Below are positions 26,693 to 35,370 of a DNA stretch of 64,000 bases, one piece after another (the stretch's first letter is position 1; the number at the start of each line of letters is the position of its first letter). This DNA is from Phycicoccus sp. Root101 (GTDB taxonomy: Bacteria > Actinomycetota > Actinomycetes > Actinomycetales > Dermatophilaceae), in contig NZ_LMCM01000010.1 of NCBI RefSeq assembly GCF_001426245.1, forward strand, positions 291,830 to 355,829. Reading direction: 5' to 3'. The position numbers and the translations under genes were made by a program. Below the pieces are notes generated by a model that searched no databases, was not told the DNA's origin, and saw only the letters and a list, made by a program, of their open reading frames with translations.

Positions 26693-28627
26693 ATGAGCAC
26701 AGCCACCGCTGAACCCCAGTCGTCCCAACGTTCCTCACGCCACCCGGTCGACGAGGTGCTGCCCGTCCCGAAGCTCGCGATCTACGGTTTCCAGCACGTC
26801 CTGGCCTTCTACGCAGGCGCGGTGATCGTGCCGATCCTGCTCGCGAACTCGATCGGCCTCAGCACCGCCGAGCTCATCCACCTCATCAACGCCGACCTGT
26901 TCACCTGCGGGATCGCCTCGATCATCCAGTCGGTGGGGTTCTGGAAGGTGGGGGTGCGCCTGCCGCTGCTGCAGGGCGTGACGTTCACGGCGGTCTCGCC
27001 GATGATCGCCATCGGCCTCGCCGCCGGCGGTGGGACCGACGGGCTGCTCGTCATCTACGGCGCCGTCATCGTCGCGGGGCTGTTCACCTTCCTCATCGCG
27101 CCGTACTTCAGCCGGCTCATCCGGTTCTTCCCGCCGGTCGTGACCGGCTCGGTGATCACGATCATCGGCCTCGCGCTCCTGCCGGTCGCCGCAGCCGACG
27201 CCGCAGGTGGCGCGGGTCCGACGCTCGACCCGAGCAGCGGCCGCAACCTCGCCTACGCGCTCGGCACCCTGGCGCTGATCGTCGCGATCCAGCGGATCTT
27301 CAAGGGGTTCATGGCCACCGTCGCCGTCCTCATCGGGCTGGTCGCCGGGACGCTCATCGCCTGGCTCCTCGGTGACGCCCACTTCGACAGCGTCTCCGGA
27401 TCGGGCTGGATCGGGTTCACGACACCGTTCCACTTCGGGTGGCCCCGGTTCTCCGTCGCCGCGATCATCTCGATGGTCGTCGTCATGCTCATCACCGCGG
27501 TCGAGACGACCGGTGACGTGTTCGCGACCGGCGAGATCGTCGAGAAGCGGATCGGGCGCGAGGACATCGCCCGCGCCCTGCGCGCCGACGGCCTGGCCAC
27601 GACCATCGGTGGCGTCTTCAACTCCTTCCCCTACACCTGCTTCGCGGAGAACGTCGGCCTCGTGCGGCTCACCCGCGTCAAGAGCCGGTACGTCGTGGCG
27701 ACCGCCGGCCTGATCATGATCGTCATCGGGCTGATCCCGAAGGCTGGTGCGATCGTCGCCGGCATCCCGCACCCGGTCCTCGGCGGTGCCGCCCTGGCCA
27801 TGTTCGCGACGGTGGCGGTCGTCGGCTTCCAGACGCTGTCCCGCGTCGACTTCCACGACCACCGCAACGTCGTCATCGTCGCGACGAGCGTCGGCCTGGC
27901 GATGTACGTCACCGCGCAGCCCGATGTCGCCAAGGCGGTCCCCAGCTGGGCCCAGATCATCCTCGGCTCCGGCATCACCCTCGGGTCGATCACCGCCATC
28001 GTGCTGAACTTCCTGTTCCACCACGTGGGCTCGAGCCGGGGGCCGGCCGTCGCGGGCGCCCCGGGACGCCTGGTCCGCCTCGCGCAGGTCAACGAGATGA
28101 GCCGTGAGCAGTTCGTCGACACCTTCGGAGGGCTCTTCCAGGGGCCCCGGTGGGCGGTCGAGCGTGCCTACGAGTCAAGGCCGTTCGCCGACACGACCGA
28201 CCTGCGCCGAGCCTTCCAGGAGGCGCTCTACACCGCAGGTGAGGACGAGCAGCGCCTGCTCATCGACTCCTACCCCGACCTCGGTGCCGAGAGCGTCGCG
28301 GACGGACGGGAGGGGGAGGACTCGCTGCACGACCAGGCCTTCCTCGGCCTCACCCGCCTCGACGAGAAGTCCTACGGCGAGCTGTCCGAGCTCACCTCGC
28401 AGTACCGCGAGCGGTTCGGCTTCCCCCTGGTCACCTGTGTGCGCGACCGGGACTCCTTCGACCAGGTGCTGCGTTCCGGCTGGCAGCGGCTGGAGAACTC
28501 GCCCGCGCAGGAGCACGCCGCGGCGCTGGTCGAGGCTGCGAAGATCGCGGGGTACCGCTTCGACGACCTCGTCGCCGACGCCAACCCCATCCACTCCGCC
28601 CGCACCCGATTCGTGGAGAGCCAGTGA
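26693..28627 (+). CDS. NCS2 purine permease fused to an OHCU-decarboxylase-like domain
   Basis: 644 residues in one uninterrupted frame from ATG 26693. Residues 25-445 are a second NCS2 permease (YGFQHVLAFYAGAVIVPILL; LITAVETTGDVFATGE; NSFPYTCFAENVGLVRLT). Residues about 466-628 align with 2-oxo-4-hydroxy-4-carboxy-5-ureidoimidazoline decarboxylase: MSREQFVDTFGGLFQGPRWA, LTSQYRERFGFPLVTCVRDR and HAAALVEAAKIAGYRFDDLV. The catalytic His of the HPxLG motif is Tyr527 (SYPDLG), so this domain looks enzymatically impaired. A separate, intact OHCU decarboxylase follows immediately. The fused domain may bind ligand, channel it, or tether the enzyme to the membrane. Confidence 0.88.
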   Translation: MSTATAEPQSSQRSSRHPVDEVLPVPKLAIYGFQHVLAFYAGAVIVPILLANSIGLSTAELIHLINADLFTCGIASIIQSVGFWKVGVRLPLLQGVTFTAVSPMIAIGLAAGGGTDGLLVIYGAVIVAGLFTFLIAPYFSRLIRFFPPVVTGSVITIIGLALLPVAAADAAGGAGPTLDPSSGRNLAYALGTLALIVAIQRIFKGFMATVAVLIGLVAGTLIAWLLGDAHFDSVSGSGWIGFTTPFHFGWPRFSVAAIISMVVVMLITAVETTGDVFATGEIVEKRIGREDIARALRADGLATTIGGVFNSFPYTCFAENVGLVRLTRVKSRYVVATAGLIMIVIGLIPKAGAIVAGIPHPVLGGAALAMFATVAVVGFQTLSRVDFHDHRNVVIVATSVGLAMYVTAQPDVAKAVPSWAQIILGSGITLGSITAIVLNFLFHHVGSSRGPAVAGAPGRLVRLAQVNEMSREQFVDTFGGLFQGPRWAVERAYESRPFADTTDLRRAFQEALYTAGEDEQRLLIDSYPDLGAESVADGREGEDSLHDQAFLGLTRLDEKSYGELSELTSQYRERFGFPLVTCVRDRDSFDQVLRSGWQRLENSPAQEHAAALVEAAKIAGYRFDDLVADANPIHSARTRFVESQ

Positions 28628-29130
28628 GCCAGTCCGTGAGCGTCGAGGACTTCAACGCGCTACCGCCCGACGAGGCGGGGGAGCGGCTGGCCGCGTGCCT
28701 GCCGGTGGCCCGCTGGGTGGACACCGTCCGGGACGGCCGCCCGTATGCCGCGTGGCCGGCCCTCGAGGAGACCGCTGCCGCCGCGGCGGCCCACCTCGAC
28801 GACGGCGAGCTCGAGGCGGCCCTGGCCGGTCACCCCCGGATCGGGGAACGGGCGTCGAGCCCGGACCACCAGGCGGCGTTCAGCGCCAAGGAGCAGTCGG
28901 GCGTGGACCCTGCCGACGCGGAGGTGGCGCGCGAGCTCGCCGCCGGCAACGCGGCATACGAGGAGCGTTTCGACCGGGTGTTCCTCATCCGGGCGGCAGG
29001 GCGTTCAGCCCCCGAGATCCTCGCCGAGCTCCGGCGCCGCCTCGGGAACGACGACGACACCGAACGCGCCGAGACCGTGACCCAGCTGCGCGAGATCGCG
29101 CTGCTCCGACTGCGACAGGTGGTCTCCTGA
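28624..29130 (+). CDS. uraD: OHCU decarboxylase
   Basis: 168 residues from GTG 28624, overlapping the permease-fusion stop by four bases. AGHPRIGER carries the catalytic His, SAKEQSGVDPADAEVARELA the Glu, and FDRVFLIRAAGRSAPEILAE then LRRRLGND the Arg region. It makes S-allantoin from OHCU. In contrast to the domain fused to the preceding permease, all expected active-site residues are present. Confidence 0.92.
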   Translation: MSQSVSVEDFNALPPDEAGERLAACLPVARWVDTVRDGRPYAAWPALEETAAAAAAHLDDGELEAALAGHPRIGERASSPDHQAAFSAKEQSGVDPADAEVARELAAGNAAYEERFDRVFLIRAAGRSAPEILAELRRRLGNDDDTERAETVTQLREIALLRLRQVVS

Positions 29131-29456
29131 TGGGCACCCTCTCCACGCACGTGCTCGACACCAGCCTGGGCCGGCCCGCCGCCGGGGTCGGGGTGGTCCT
29201 CGAGAGCGTCGACGGCACGGCCATCGGTGACGGCGTGACCGACGGGGACGGCCGGGTCGGCACCATCGGTCCGGAGCGCCTGGCTGCGGGCGACTACCAG
29301 CTGCGGTTCGCGTCGGGGGCGTACTTCGCCGCGCGTGACACCGAGGCGTTCTACCCCGAGGTGGTCGTGGTCTTCACCATCGCCGAGGAGGCCCAGCACT
29401 ACCACGTGCCGGTGCTGCTCAACCCGTTCGGCTACTCCACCTACCGGGGCAGCTGA
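29130..29456 (+). CDS. uraH: 5-hydroxyisourate hydrolase (transthyretin-related)
   Basis: 108 residues; the ATG overlaps the previous stop (TGATG). STHVLDTSLGRPAAGVGVVL, the central DTEAFYPEVVVVF and the C-terminal YHVPVLLNPFGYSTYRGS are the diagnostic marks: the YRGS tail and the early His separate HIU hydrolases from transthyretin. It hydrolyses 5-hydroxyisourate to OHCU, the step between uricase and OHCU decarboxylase. It is the last gene of the uricase operon. Confidence 0.96.
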   Translation: MGTLSTHVLDTSLGRPAAGVGVVLESVDGTAIGDGVTDGDGRVGTIGPERLAAGDYQLRFASGAYFAARDTEAFYPEVVVVFTIAEEAQHYHVPVLLNPFGYSTYRGS

Positions 29457-29469
29457 GCCGAAGCCACGT

Positions 29470-29491
29470 CGGCGCGGATATATCTGCGCCG
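29470..29491. promoter_or_regulatory. 22-bp palindrome with GATATATC core
   Basis: CGGCGCGGATATATCTGCGCCG is an inverted repeat with one imperfect pair (G/T) and a self-complementary GATATATC centre, 14 bp after the uraH stop and 27 bp upstream of the hyi -35 box. It could be a terminator stem or an operator; the AT-rich centre favours protein binding. GATATACG repeats occur before the allantoin permease at 38416. Confidence 0.45.
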
Positions 29492-29517
29492 CGTGCTGGG
29501 ACAGGGCGTCGGGACTG

Positions 29518-29582
29518 TTGACCCGCCGTCCGGCTTTCTCCTAACGTCTCACTAATCGGAAAAAGAATTCCACGATACGAAA
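29518..29582 (+). promoter_or_regulatory. hyi-operon promoter with tandem IclR-type operators
   Basis: The -35 box TTGACC (29518-29523) and -10 box TAACGT (29542-29547) have 18-bp spacing. Operator 3' TCTCACTAATCGGAA (29547-29561, 9/15) starts on the last -10 base. Operator 3 TTCCACGATACGAAA (29568-29582) is the cleanest copy of the motif. The 21-bp centre spacing is the same as at the malic enzyme and uricase promoters. A ribosome-binding AAGGA follows at 29588-29592. Confidence 0.7.
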
Positions 29583-29596
29583 GTCAGAAGGACGTC

Positions 29597-30433
29597 ATGA
29601 CCGACCACGGACTGCGTTACCTCGTGAACTGCTCGATCCTCTTCGGCGAGCTGCCGCTCCTCGAGCGCCCCGCCGCGGCCAGGGCGGCAGGGTTCGACGC
29701 CGTCGAGTTCTGGTGGCCGTGGCCGGACCAGCCCGTCCCCTCCGACCGCGACGTCGACGCCTTCGTCACCGCGGTGCAGGACGCAGGGATCCAGCTCGTC
29801 GGCCTCAACTTCTTCGCCGGTGACCTGGCCGGCCCGGACTGCGGTGTGCTGTCGATCCCCGACCGGGCGCAGCAGTTCCGCGACAACGTGGACGTGGCCG
29901 TCGGCATCGGTGAGCGCCTCGGCGCCTCGGCGTTCAACGCGCTCTTCGGCAACCGGGTCGACGGTGCCTCGGCGCAGGCGCAGGACGAGCTGGGGCGCGA
30001 GTCGATCGCCGCCGCGGCCAAGGCCGCCTCCGCCATCGGCGCCACCGTCCTCGTCGAGGCGGTCAGTGGCCCCAAGCCCTATCCGCTGCGCACCGCGGCC
30101 GACGCGGTCTCGGTGGTCCGGGACGTGCGCGCGACCGGCGCGGACAACGTCGCGTTCCTCCTCGACCTCTACCACCTGGCCGCGAACGGCGACGACCTCG
30201 ACGCCGCCATCCGTGACCACGTCGACGTCACCGCGCACGTCCAGATCGCCGACGCCCCCGGCCGTGGCGAACCCGGCACGGGCGACCTCGACCTCCAGCG
30301 CCACCTCGGTGACCTCGCCACCCGCGGGTATGCCGGGTGGGTCGGCCTCGAGTACAAGCCCACCACCGCGACCACCCCGGAGAGCTTCGCCTGGCTGCCG
30401 CGCGAACGCCGCGCCGCCACGGCCACCGCCTGA
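29597..30433 (+). CDS. hyi: Hydroxypyruvate isomerase
   Basis: 278 residues. The TIM-barrel layout of Hyi is clear: LRYLVNCSILFGELPLLERP, AAGFDAVEFWWPW (metal Glu region), LVGLNFFAGDLAGPDCGVLS, VLVEAVSGPKPYPL, FLLDLYHLAANGDDL and HVQIADAPGRGEPGTGDL. It interconverts hydroxypyruvate and tartronate semialdehyde. It is first of the glyoxylate-to-glycerate genes (hyi-glxR-gcl-glycerate kinase), all on the same strand. Confidence 0.94.
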   Translation: MTDHGLRYLVNCSILFGELPLLERPAAARAAGFDAVEFWWPWPDQPVPSDRDVDAFVTAVQDAGIQLVGLNFFAGDLAGPDCGVLSIPDRAQQFRDNVDVAVGIGERLGASAFNALFGNRVDGASAQAQDELGRESIAAAAKAASAIGATVLVEAVSGPKPYPLRTAADAVSVVRDVRATGADNVAFLLDLYHLAANGDDLDAAIRDHVDVTAHVQIADAPGRGEPGTGDLDLQRHLGDLATRGYAGWVGLEYKPTTATTPESFAWLPRERRAATATA

Positions 30434-30473
30434 CCCCCCGCCTTCCCCCGCCCTTCCCCCGCCCTTCCCCGGA

Positions 30474-30518
30474 TTGGGTGCCTGAACGGTCGGAAACCCG
30501 ACCACCTGAGCACCCAAA
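30474..30518. repeat. Dispersed hairpin repeat family B, copy 2 (degenerate)
   Basis: TTGGGTGCCTGAACGGTCGG, loop AAAC, then CCGACCACCTGAGCACCCAAA: the same outer stem (TTGGGTGC/GCACCCAA) and inner stem (GGTCGG/CCGACC) as 12017-12068, with mismatches in the middle. It is preceded by three near-copies of CCCTTCCCCCG (30441-30471). It lies between hyi and glxR, which are otherwise expected to be co-transcribed, so it may attenuate rather than end transcription. Confidence 0.7.
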
Positions 30519-30550
30519 GCGGGTCAGAAACGACCAGCAAGGAGAACGAC

Positions 30551-31435
30551 ATGACCAGCATCGCCTTCATCGGACTCGGCATCATGGGCAGCCCGATGGC
30601 CGTCCACCTGCAGGAGGCCGGCCACGACGTCGTGGGCTACAACCTGCACCCCGACAAGACCCAGCCGCTCGTCGACGCCGGTGGCCGCGCCGCCGCCTCG
30701 ATCGCCGAGGCGGTCGAGGACGTCGACGTGGTGGCCGTGATGGTCCCCGACAGCCCCGACGTGCAGGACGTCCTCGTCGGCGAGGGTGGCGTCTTCGACC
30801 ACGCGAAGTCGGGGACGCTCGTCATCGACTTCTCGTCGATCCGTCCCGACGTGACCGCCGACCTCGCGAAGGCGGCCAGGGACAAGGGTTTCCGGTTGCT
30901 GGATGCCCCGGTCTCCGGCGGTGAGGCCGGCGCGAAGAACGCCGCCCTGTCGATCATGGTCGGTGGCGACGGTGCCGACTTCGAGGAGGCCAAGCCGCTG
31001 TTCGACGTCGTCGGCAAGACCATCGTCCACGTCGGGGGCAACGGCGCGGGGCAGACGGTCAAGGCAGCCAACCAGCTCATCGTCGCGGCCAACATCCAGG
31101 CCCTGGCCGAGGCCGTGACCTTCCTCGACGCCTATGACGTCGACCTCGAGGCAGCCCTCGACGTGCTCGGCGGCGGCCTGGCCGGGTCGAAGGTGCTCGA
31201 GCAGAAGCGGGCCAACATGGCCAAGCACGACTTCACCCCGGGTTTCCGGATCGACCTGCACCACAAGGACATGGGCATCGTCACCTCGGCTGCCCGCGAG
31301 GCCGGGGTCGTCGTACCCCTCGGCTCGCTCGTCGCCCAGCTCATGGCCTCCGCCCGAGCCAACGGCGACGGTGGCCTCGACCACTCCGCGCTGCTGCGTG
31401 GCGTCGAGCGGCTCTCGGGCCGCCTCGCCGGCTGA
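30551..31435 (+). CDS. glxR: Tartronate semialdehyde reductase (2-hydroxy-3-oxopropionate reductase)
   Basis: 294 residues. AFIGLGIMGSPMAVHLQEAG is the NAD(P) fold start, DAPVSGGEAGAKNAALSIMV the substrate loop, and GNGAGQTVKAANQLIVA holds the catalytic Lys. MGIVTSAAREAGV is the C-terminal family mark. It reduces tartronate semialdehyde, the Gcl product, to D-glycerate. AAGGAG precedes the ATG. Note that corynebacterial GlxR is a different (Crp-type) protein. Confidence 0.94.
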   Translation: MTSIAFIGLGIMGSPMAVHLQEAGHDVVGYNLHPDKTQPLVDAGGRAAASIAEAVEDVDVVAVMVPDSPDVQDVLVGEGGVFDHAKSGTLVIDFSSIRPDVTADLAKAARDKGFRLLDAPVSGGEAGAKNAALSIMVGGDGADFEEAKPLFDVVGKTIVHVGGNGAGQTVKAANQLIVAANIQALAEAVTFLDAYDVDLEAALDVLGGGLAGSKVLEQKRANMAKHDFTPGFRIDLHHKDMGIVTSAAREAGVVVPLGSLVAQLMASARANGDGGLDHSALLRGVERLSGRLAG

Positions 31436-31466
31436 CACAAGACCTCACCCCTGACCCGCGCCACCC

Positions 31467-31512
31467 GTTCGAGGTGTTCCCCACCGGATCCCGGTAGCCG
31501 AACACCTCGACC
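31467..31512. repeat. Dispersed hairpin repeat family A, copy 2 (inverted)
   Basis: GTTCGAGGTGTTC (left arm) and GAACACCTCGACC (right arm) flank a loop with ACCGGATCCCGGT. It is the reverse-orientation copy of the 3691-3738 element, almost 28 kb away. It lies between glxR and gcl, 32 bp after the glxR stop and 41 bp before the gcl start. Confidence 0.72.
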
Positions 31513-31552
31513 GGGCGGCACCACCATTTCGCACAGACACTGGAGCACCACC

Positions 31553-33331
31553 ATGGCACGAATGACTGCGGCCCAAGCGGCCGTCGAGATCCTCAAGCTG
31601 GAGGGGGTGACCAACGTCTTCGGCCTGCCCGGAGCGGCGATCAACCCGTTCTACAAGGCGATGGAGACCAATGGCGGCCTCCACCACACGCTCGCCCGGC
31701 ACGTCGAGGGCGCCTCGCACATGGCCGAGGGCTACACCCGTGCGAAGGCCGGCAACATCGGTGTCTGCATCGGCACCAGCGGTCCGGCCGGCACCGACAT
31801 GATCACCGGCCTCTACTCCGCGAGCGCCGACTCGATCCCGATCCTGTGCATCACCGGTCAGGCGCCGGTCTCCAAGCTGCACAAGGAGGACTTCCAGGCG
31901 GTCGACATCTCGTCCATCGCCAAGCCGCTGACCAAGATGGCTGTCACCGTCCTCGAGGCGGCCCAGGTGCCGGGGACGTTCCAGCAGGCGTTCCACCTCA
32001 TGCGATCGGGCCGCCCCGGCCCCGTCCTCATCGACCTGCCGATCGACGTCCAGATGACCGAGATCGAGTTCGACGTCGAGACCTACGCACCACTGCCCGT
32101 CTACAAGCCGGCCGCGACCCGGGCCCAGGTGAGCAAGGCCCTCGACCTGCTCGAGGCGAGCACGAAACCGCTCATCGTGTCCGGTGGTGGGGTCATCAAC
32201 GCCGACGCCGCCGAGCTGCTCGTCGAGCTCGCCGAGCTGACCGGCGTGCCCGTCGTCCCGACGCTGATGGGCTGGGGCACCATTCCCGACGACCACGAGC
32301 TCAACGCCGGCATGGTCGGTCTCCAGACCAGCCACCGCTACGGCAACGCCACGATGCTCGAGGCGGACTTCGTCCTCGGCATCGGCAACCGCTGGGCCAA
32401 TCGCCACACGGGCGACCTCGAGACCTACACGAAGGGGCGCACGTTCGTCCACGTCGACATCGAGCCGACCCAGGTCGGGCGGGTCTTCGCGCCGGACTAC
32501 AGCATCGTCAGCGACGCCAGGGCCGCTCTCGCGCTGTTCGTGGAGGTCGCACGGGAGCGTCGCGACGCCAACCTGCTGTCCGACCGCACCGAGTGGGCCG
32601 AGTCCTGCCGCCAGCGCAAGCGCTCGCTGTGGCGCAAGACGAACTTCGACGTCACGCCGATCAAGCCGCAGCGCGTCTACCAGGAGATGAACCGAGCCTT
32701 CGGCCGCGACGTCCGGTACGTCTCGACGATCGGCCTCTCGCAGATCCAGGCGGCCCAGCTGCTGCACGTCTACAAGGACCGGCACTGGATCAACGCCGGC
32801 CAGGCCGGACCGCTCGGCTGGACGGTCCCCGCTGCCCTGGGTGTCGCGACGGCGGTCCCCGACGAGACCGTGGTCGCCCTGTCCGGTGACTACGACTTCC
32901 AGTTCATGATCGAGGAGCTGGCGGTCGGGGCACAGTTCAACATCCCCTACATCCACGTCCTCGTGAACAACGCCTACCTCGGCCTCATCCGGCAGGCGCA
33001 GCGCGGCTTCGAGATGGACTACTGCGTCCAGCTGTCCTTCGACAACGTCAACGCCCCGGAGCTGAACGGCTACGGCGTCGACCACGTGAAGGTCGTCGAG
33101 GGCCTGGGCTGCAAGGCGATCCGCGTCTTCGAACCCGAGGAGATCGCCCCGGCGCTGGAGAAGGCCAAGGCGATGGCGCAGGAGTACCGCGTCCCCGTCG
33201 TCGTCGAGGTCATCCTCGAGCGCGTCACCAACGTCTCGATGGGCCAGAGCATCGCGAACGTCACCGAGTTCGAGGAGCTCGCCAACGGGGGAGCCGATGC
33301 CCCGACCGCCGTCTTCGCCAACTTGGACTGA
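31553..33331 (+). CDS. gcl: Glyoxylate carboligase
   Basis: 592 residues. The ThDP-enzyme layout has [49 protein letters not shown] and the ThDP motif from [17 protein letters not shown] to [11 protein letters not shown]. The residue after RH is Val, as in E. coli Gcl, where it replaces the Glu found in nearly all other ThDP enzymes; this supports Gcl over acetolactate synthase. It condenses two glyoxylates to tartronate semialdehyde and CO2. The start has GGAG 8 bp upstream. Confidence 0.95.
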   Translation: MARMTAAQAAVEILKLEGVTNVFGLPGAAINPFYKAMETNGGLHHTLARHVEGASHMAEGYTRAKAGNIGVCIGTSGPAGTDMITGLYSASADSIPILCITGQAPVSKLHKEDFQAVDISSIAKPLTKMAVTVLEAAQVPGTFQQAFHLMRSGRPGPVLIDLPIDVQMTEIEFDVETYAPLPVYKPAATRAQVSKALDLLEASTKPLIVSGGGVINADAAELLVELAELTGVPVVPTLMGWGTIPDDHELNAGMVGLQTSHRYGNATMLEADFVLGIGNRWANRHTGDLETYTKGRTFVHVDIEPTQVGRVFAPDYSIVSDARAALALFVEVARERRDANLLSDRTEWAESCRQRKRSLWRKTNFDVTPIKPQRVYQEMNRAFGRDVRYVSTIGLSQIQAAQLLHVYKDRHWINAGQAGPLGWTVPAALGVATAVPDETVVALSGDYDFQFMIEELAVGAQFNIPYIHVLVNNAYLGLIRQAQRGFEMDYCVQLSFDNVNAPELNGYGVDHVKVVEGLGCKAIRVFEPEEIAPALEKAKAMAQEYRVPVVVEVILERVTNVSMGQSIANVTEFEELANGGADAPTAVFANLD

Positions 33332-33340
33332 GGCCTTCCC

Positions 33341-34486
33341 GTGATCGTCCCCGCCCCGGCGCCGTGCGTCGTGATCGCCCCCGACAAGTTCAAGGGCACC
33401 CTCACCGCAGCCGCGGTGGCCACCCACCTGGCCACCGGGCTCCGGTCGGTGCTCCCGGACGTCGAGGTCGTGATGGTGCCCGTCGCCGACGGCGGGGACG
33501 GCACGTTGGCCGCGGCCGAGGCCGCCGGGTTCGAGCAGGTCACGGTGCCCGCGCACGGTCCGACCGGTGAGGACTGCAAGGCCTCATATGGCGCCCGCGG
33601 CAGCGAGGCGGTCGTCGAGCTCGCGGAGGTGTGCGGGTTGGACCTGCTCGCCGAGCGAGGCCTGGCGCCCCTCGCGGCGACGAGCCGGGGGACGGGCGAC
33701 CTCATCAGCGCCGCGCTGGACGACGGCGCCCGCAGGGTGGTGGTCGGCATCGGGGGCAGTGCCAGCACCGACGGTGGGCTGGGGCTGCTGCAGGCGTTGG
33801 GCGCCAGGGTGACCGGTGCCGACGGGCGTGAGGTCGGGCCCGGTGGCCTCGGCCTCGAGGATGCCGTGGCACTCGACCTGTCCGGCCTGCACCCCGGTCT
33901 GGCCGGTGCAGAGGTCGTCGTCGCCTGCGACGTCGACAACCCCCTCACCGGGTCGCACGGGGCGGCGGCGGTCTACGGCCCGCAGAAGGGCGCCTCGCCC
34001 GACGACGTCGAACGCCTCGACGCCGCCCTCACCCGCTGGGCCGACCTCGTCGCCGCCACGACGGGGGCCGACCACCGGGACGATCCCGGTGCGGGGGCGG
34101 CGGGGGGTGTGGGGTTCGGGCTGGTCGCCGTCGCAGGGGCGACGACGCGACCGGGCGCCGACCTCGTCTTCGAGCTCACCGGGTTCCACGACGCGCTCGT
34201 CGCCGCGACGCTCGTCATCACCGGTGAGGGAGCCCTGGACCGGCAGACGTTGCACGGCAAGGCTCCTGCTGCCGTCGCCGCGGCGGCACGGGAGGCAGGC
34301 GTGCCCGTTGTCGCCGTGGCCGGGAAGGTCCTGCTCACCGAGGGCGACCTGCGCGCGGCCGGGATCGGCGCGGCATATGCGCTCGTCGAGGAGGGCTCCG
34401 AGCAGGAGGCCTTCGACGCTCCCGGTCCGCTCCTCGAACGGCTCGGGGCCCGGATCGCCCGCGAGCACCTCGGTGGTGCCCGATGA
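33341..34486 (+). CDS. glxK: Glycerate kinase (GarK/GlxK type)
   Basis: 381 residues from GTG 33341. VIAPDKFKGTLTAAAVATHL and MVPVADGGDGTLAAAEA are the type I glycerate kinase signatures; VVGIGGSASTDGGLGLLQAL and VACDVDNPLTGSHGAAAVYG also fit. It phosphorylates D-glycerate (to 2-phosphoglycerate in this class), feeding glyoxylate carbon into glycolysis. The stop overlaps the FAH-family gene by four bases. Confidence 0.93.
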   Translation: MIVPAPAPCVVIAPDKFKGTLTAAAVATHLATGLRSVLPDVEVVMVPVADGGDGTLAAAEAAGFEQVTVPAHGPTGEDCKASYGARGSEAVVELAEVCGLDLLAERGLAPLAATSRGTGDLISAALDDGARRVVVGIGGSASTDGGLGLLQALGARVTGADGREVGPGGLGLEDAVALDLSGLHPGLAGAEVVVACDVDNPLTGSHGAAAVYGPQKGASPDDVERLDAALTRWADLVAATTGADHRDDPGAGAAGGVGFGLVAVAGATTRPGADLVFELTGFHDALVAATLVITGEGALDRQTLHGKAPAAVAAAAREAGVPVVAVAGKVLLTEGDLRAAGIGAAYALVEEGSEQEAFDAPGPLLERLGARIAREHLGGAR

Positions 34487-35370
34487 GGTTCGCGCGGGTG
34501 GGGGCGGCCGGCGCAGAGCGCCCCGTGGTGGTGTCCGCCGACGGCGGCCTGCTGGACCTCGGTGCTGCCTGGGGCGACGTCGACGGGGCCCTGGGTGACC
34601 TGGCCGCGGTGGGCTCCGCCCTCGACGGTGGGCACCTCCCGTCGGTGGGTGGGGACGACGAGCTGCGGTTCGGGTCGCCGATCCCGCGACCGGGCAAGGT
34701 GGTCGGGATCGGGCTCAACTACGCCGACCACGCCGCCGAGGCCGGTGCGGCCCTGCCGACCGAGCCCGTGGTCTTCCTCAAGGCGACGACGTCGGTCTGC
34801 GGTCCGACCGACGACATCCGGATGCTGCCCGGGTCGTCGAGCACCGACTACGAGGTGGAGCTCGGCGTCGTCCTCGGCGCGACCCTGCGCGACGAGGCCG
34901 ACCCGGCGCGCGCGCTGGAGGCCGTCGCCGGGTACGTCCTGGCCCACGACGTCTCCGACCGCGCGATGCAGCTCGAGCGCGGTGGGACCTGGACCAAGGG
35001 CAAGTCGGCCGACACGTTCTGCCCGGTGGGTCCGTGGCTGGTCACCCCCGACGAGGTCGGCGACCCGGCCGCCCTGCGGCTGCGGCTGTCGGTGAACGGT
35101 GAACCGCGCCAGGACGGGACGACGGCCGACATGGTGTTCGGCGTGGGGGAGCTGCTCGCCTACGTGAGCCGCCTGATGACCCTCGAGCCGGGTGACCTCG
35201 TCATCACCGGGACCCCCGCCGGGGTCGCCATGGGTCAGGTCGAGCCCAGGCCCTACCTGCGCCACGGCGACGTGGTGGAGCTCGACGGAGGGGTGCTGGG
35301 TCGGCAGCGCAGCCGGGTCGTCGACCCCTCGGCGAACCCGACCCCCGACCACGCCGGGGTGACAGGATGA
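34483..35370 (+). CDS. FAH-family protein, candidate ureidoglycolate lyase
   Basis: 295 residues. [39 protein letters not shown] (metal Glu ligands), [18 protein letters not shown] and [17 protein letters not shown] form a complete FAH core. It is joined by ATGA overlaps to glycerate kinase before it and allantoinase after it. Ureidoglycolate lyase is the missing activity closest to this position, and some FAH-fold proteins are annotated that way; this remains an inference. It is a paralogue of the aromatic-operon FAH at 18148. Confidence 0.8.
   Translation: MRFARVGAAGAERPVVVSADGGLLDLGAAWGDVDGALGDLAAVGSALDGGHLPSVGGDDELRFGSPIPRPGKVVGIGLNYADHAAEAGAALPTEPVVFLKATTSVCGPTDDIRMLPGSSSTDYEVELGVVLGATLRDEADPARALEAVAGYVLAHDVSDRAMQLERGGTWTKGKSADTFCPVGPWLVTPDEVGDPAALRLRLSVNGEPRQDGTTADMVFGVGELLAYVSRLMTLEPGDLVITGTPAGVAMGQVEPRPYLRHGDVVELDGGVLGRQRSRVVDPSANPTPDHAGVTG

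Noticed and set aside
29514-29521. A half-copy (ACTGTTGA) of the uricase/xdh palindrome in the hyi promoter.
   Set aside because: The match covers only the half that contains the -35 box TTGAC, so promoter similarity explains it.
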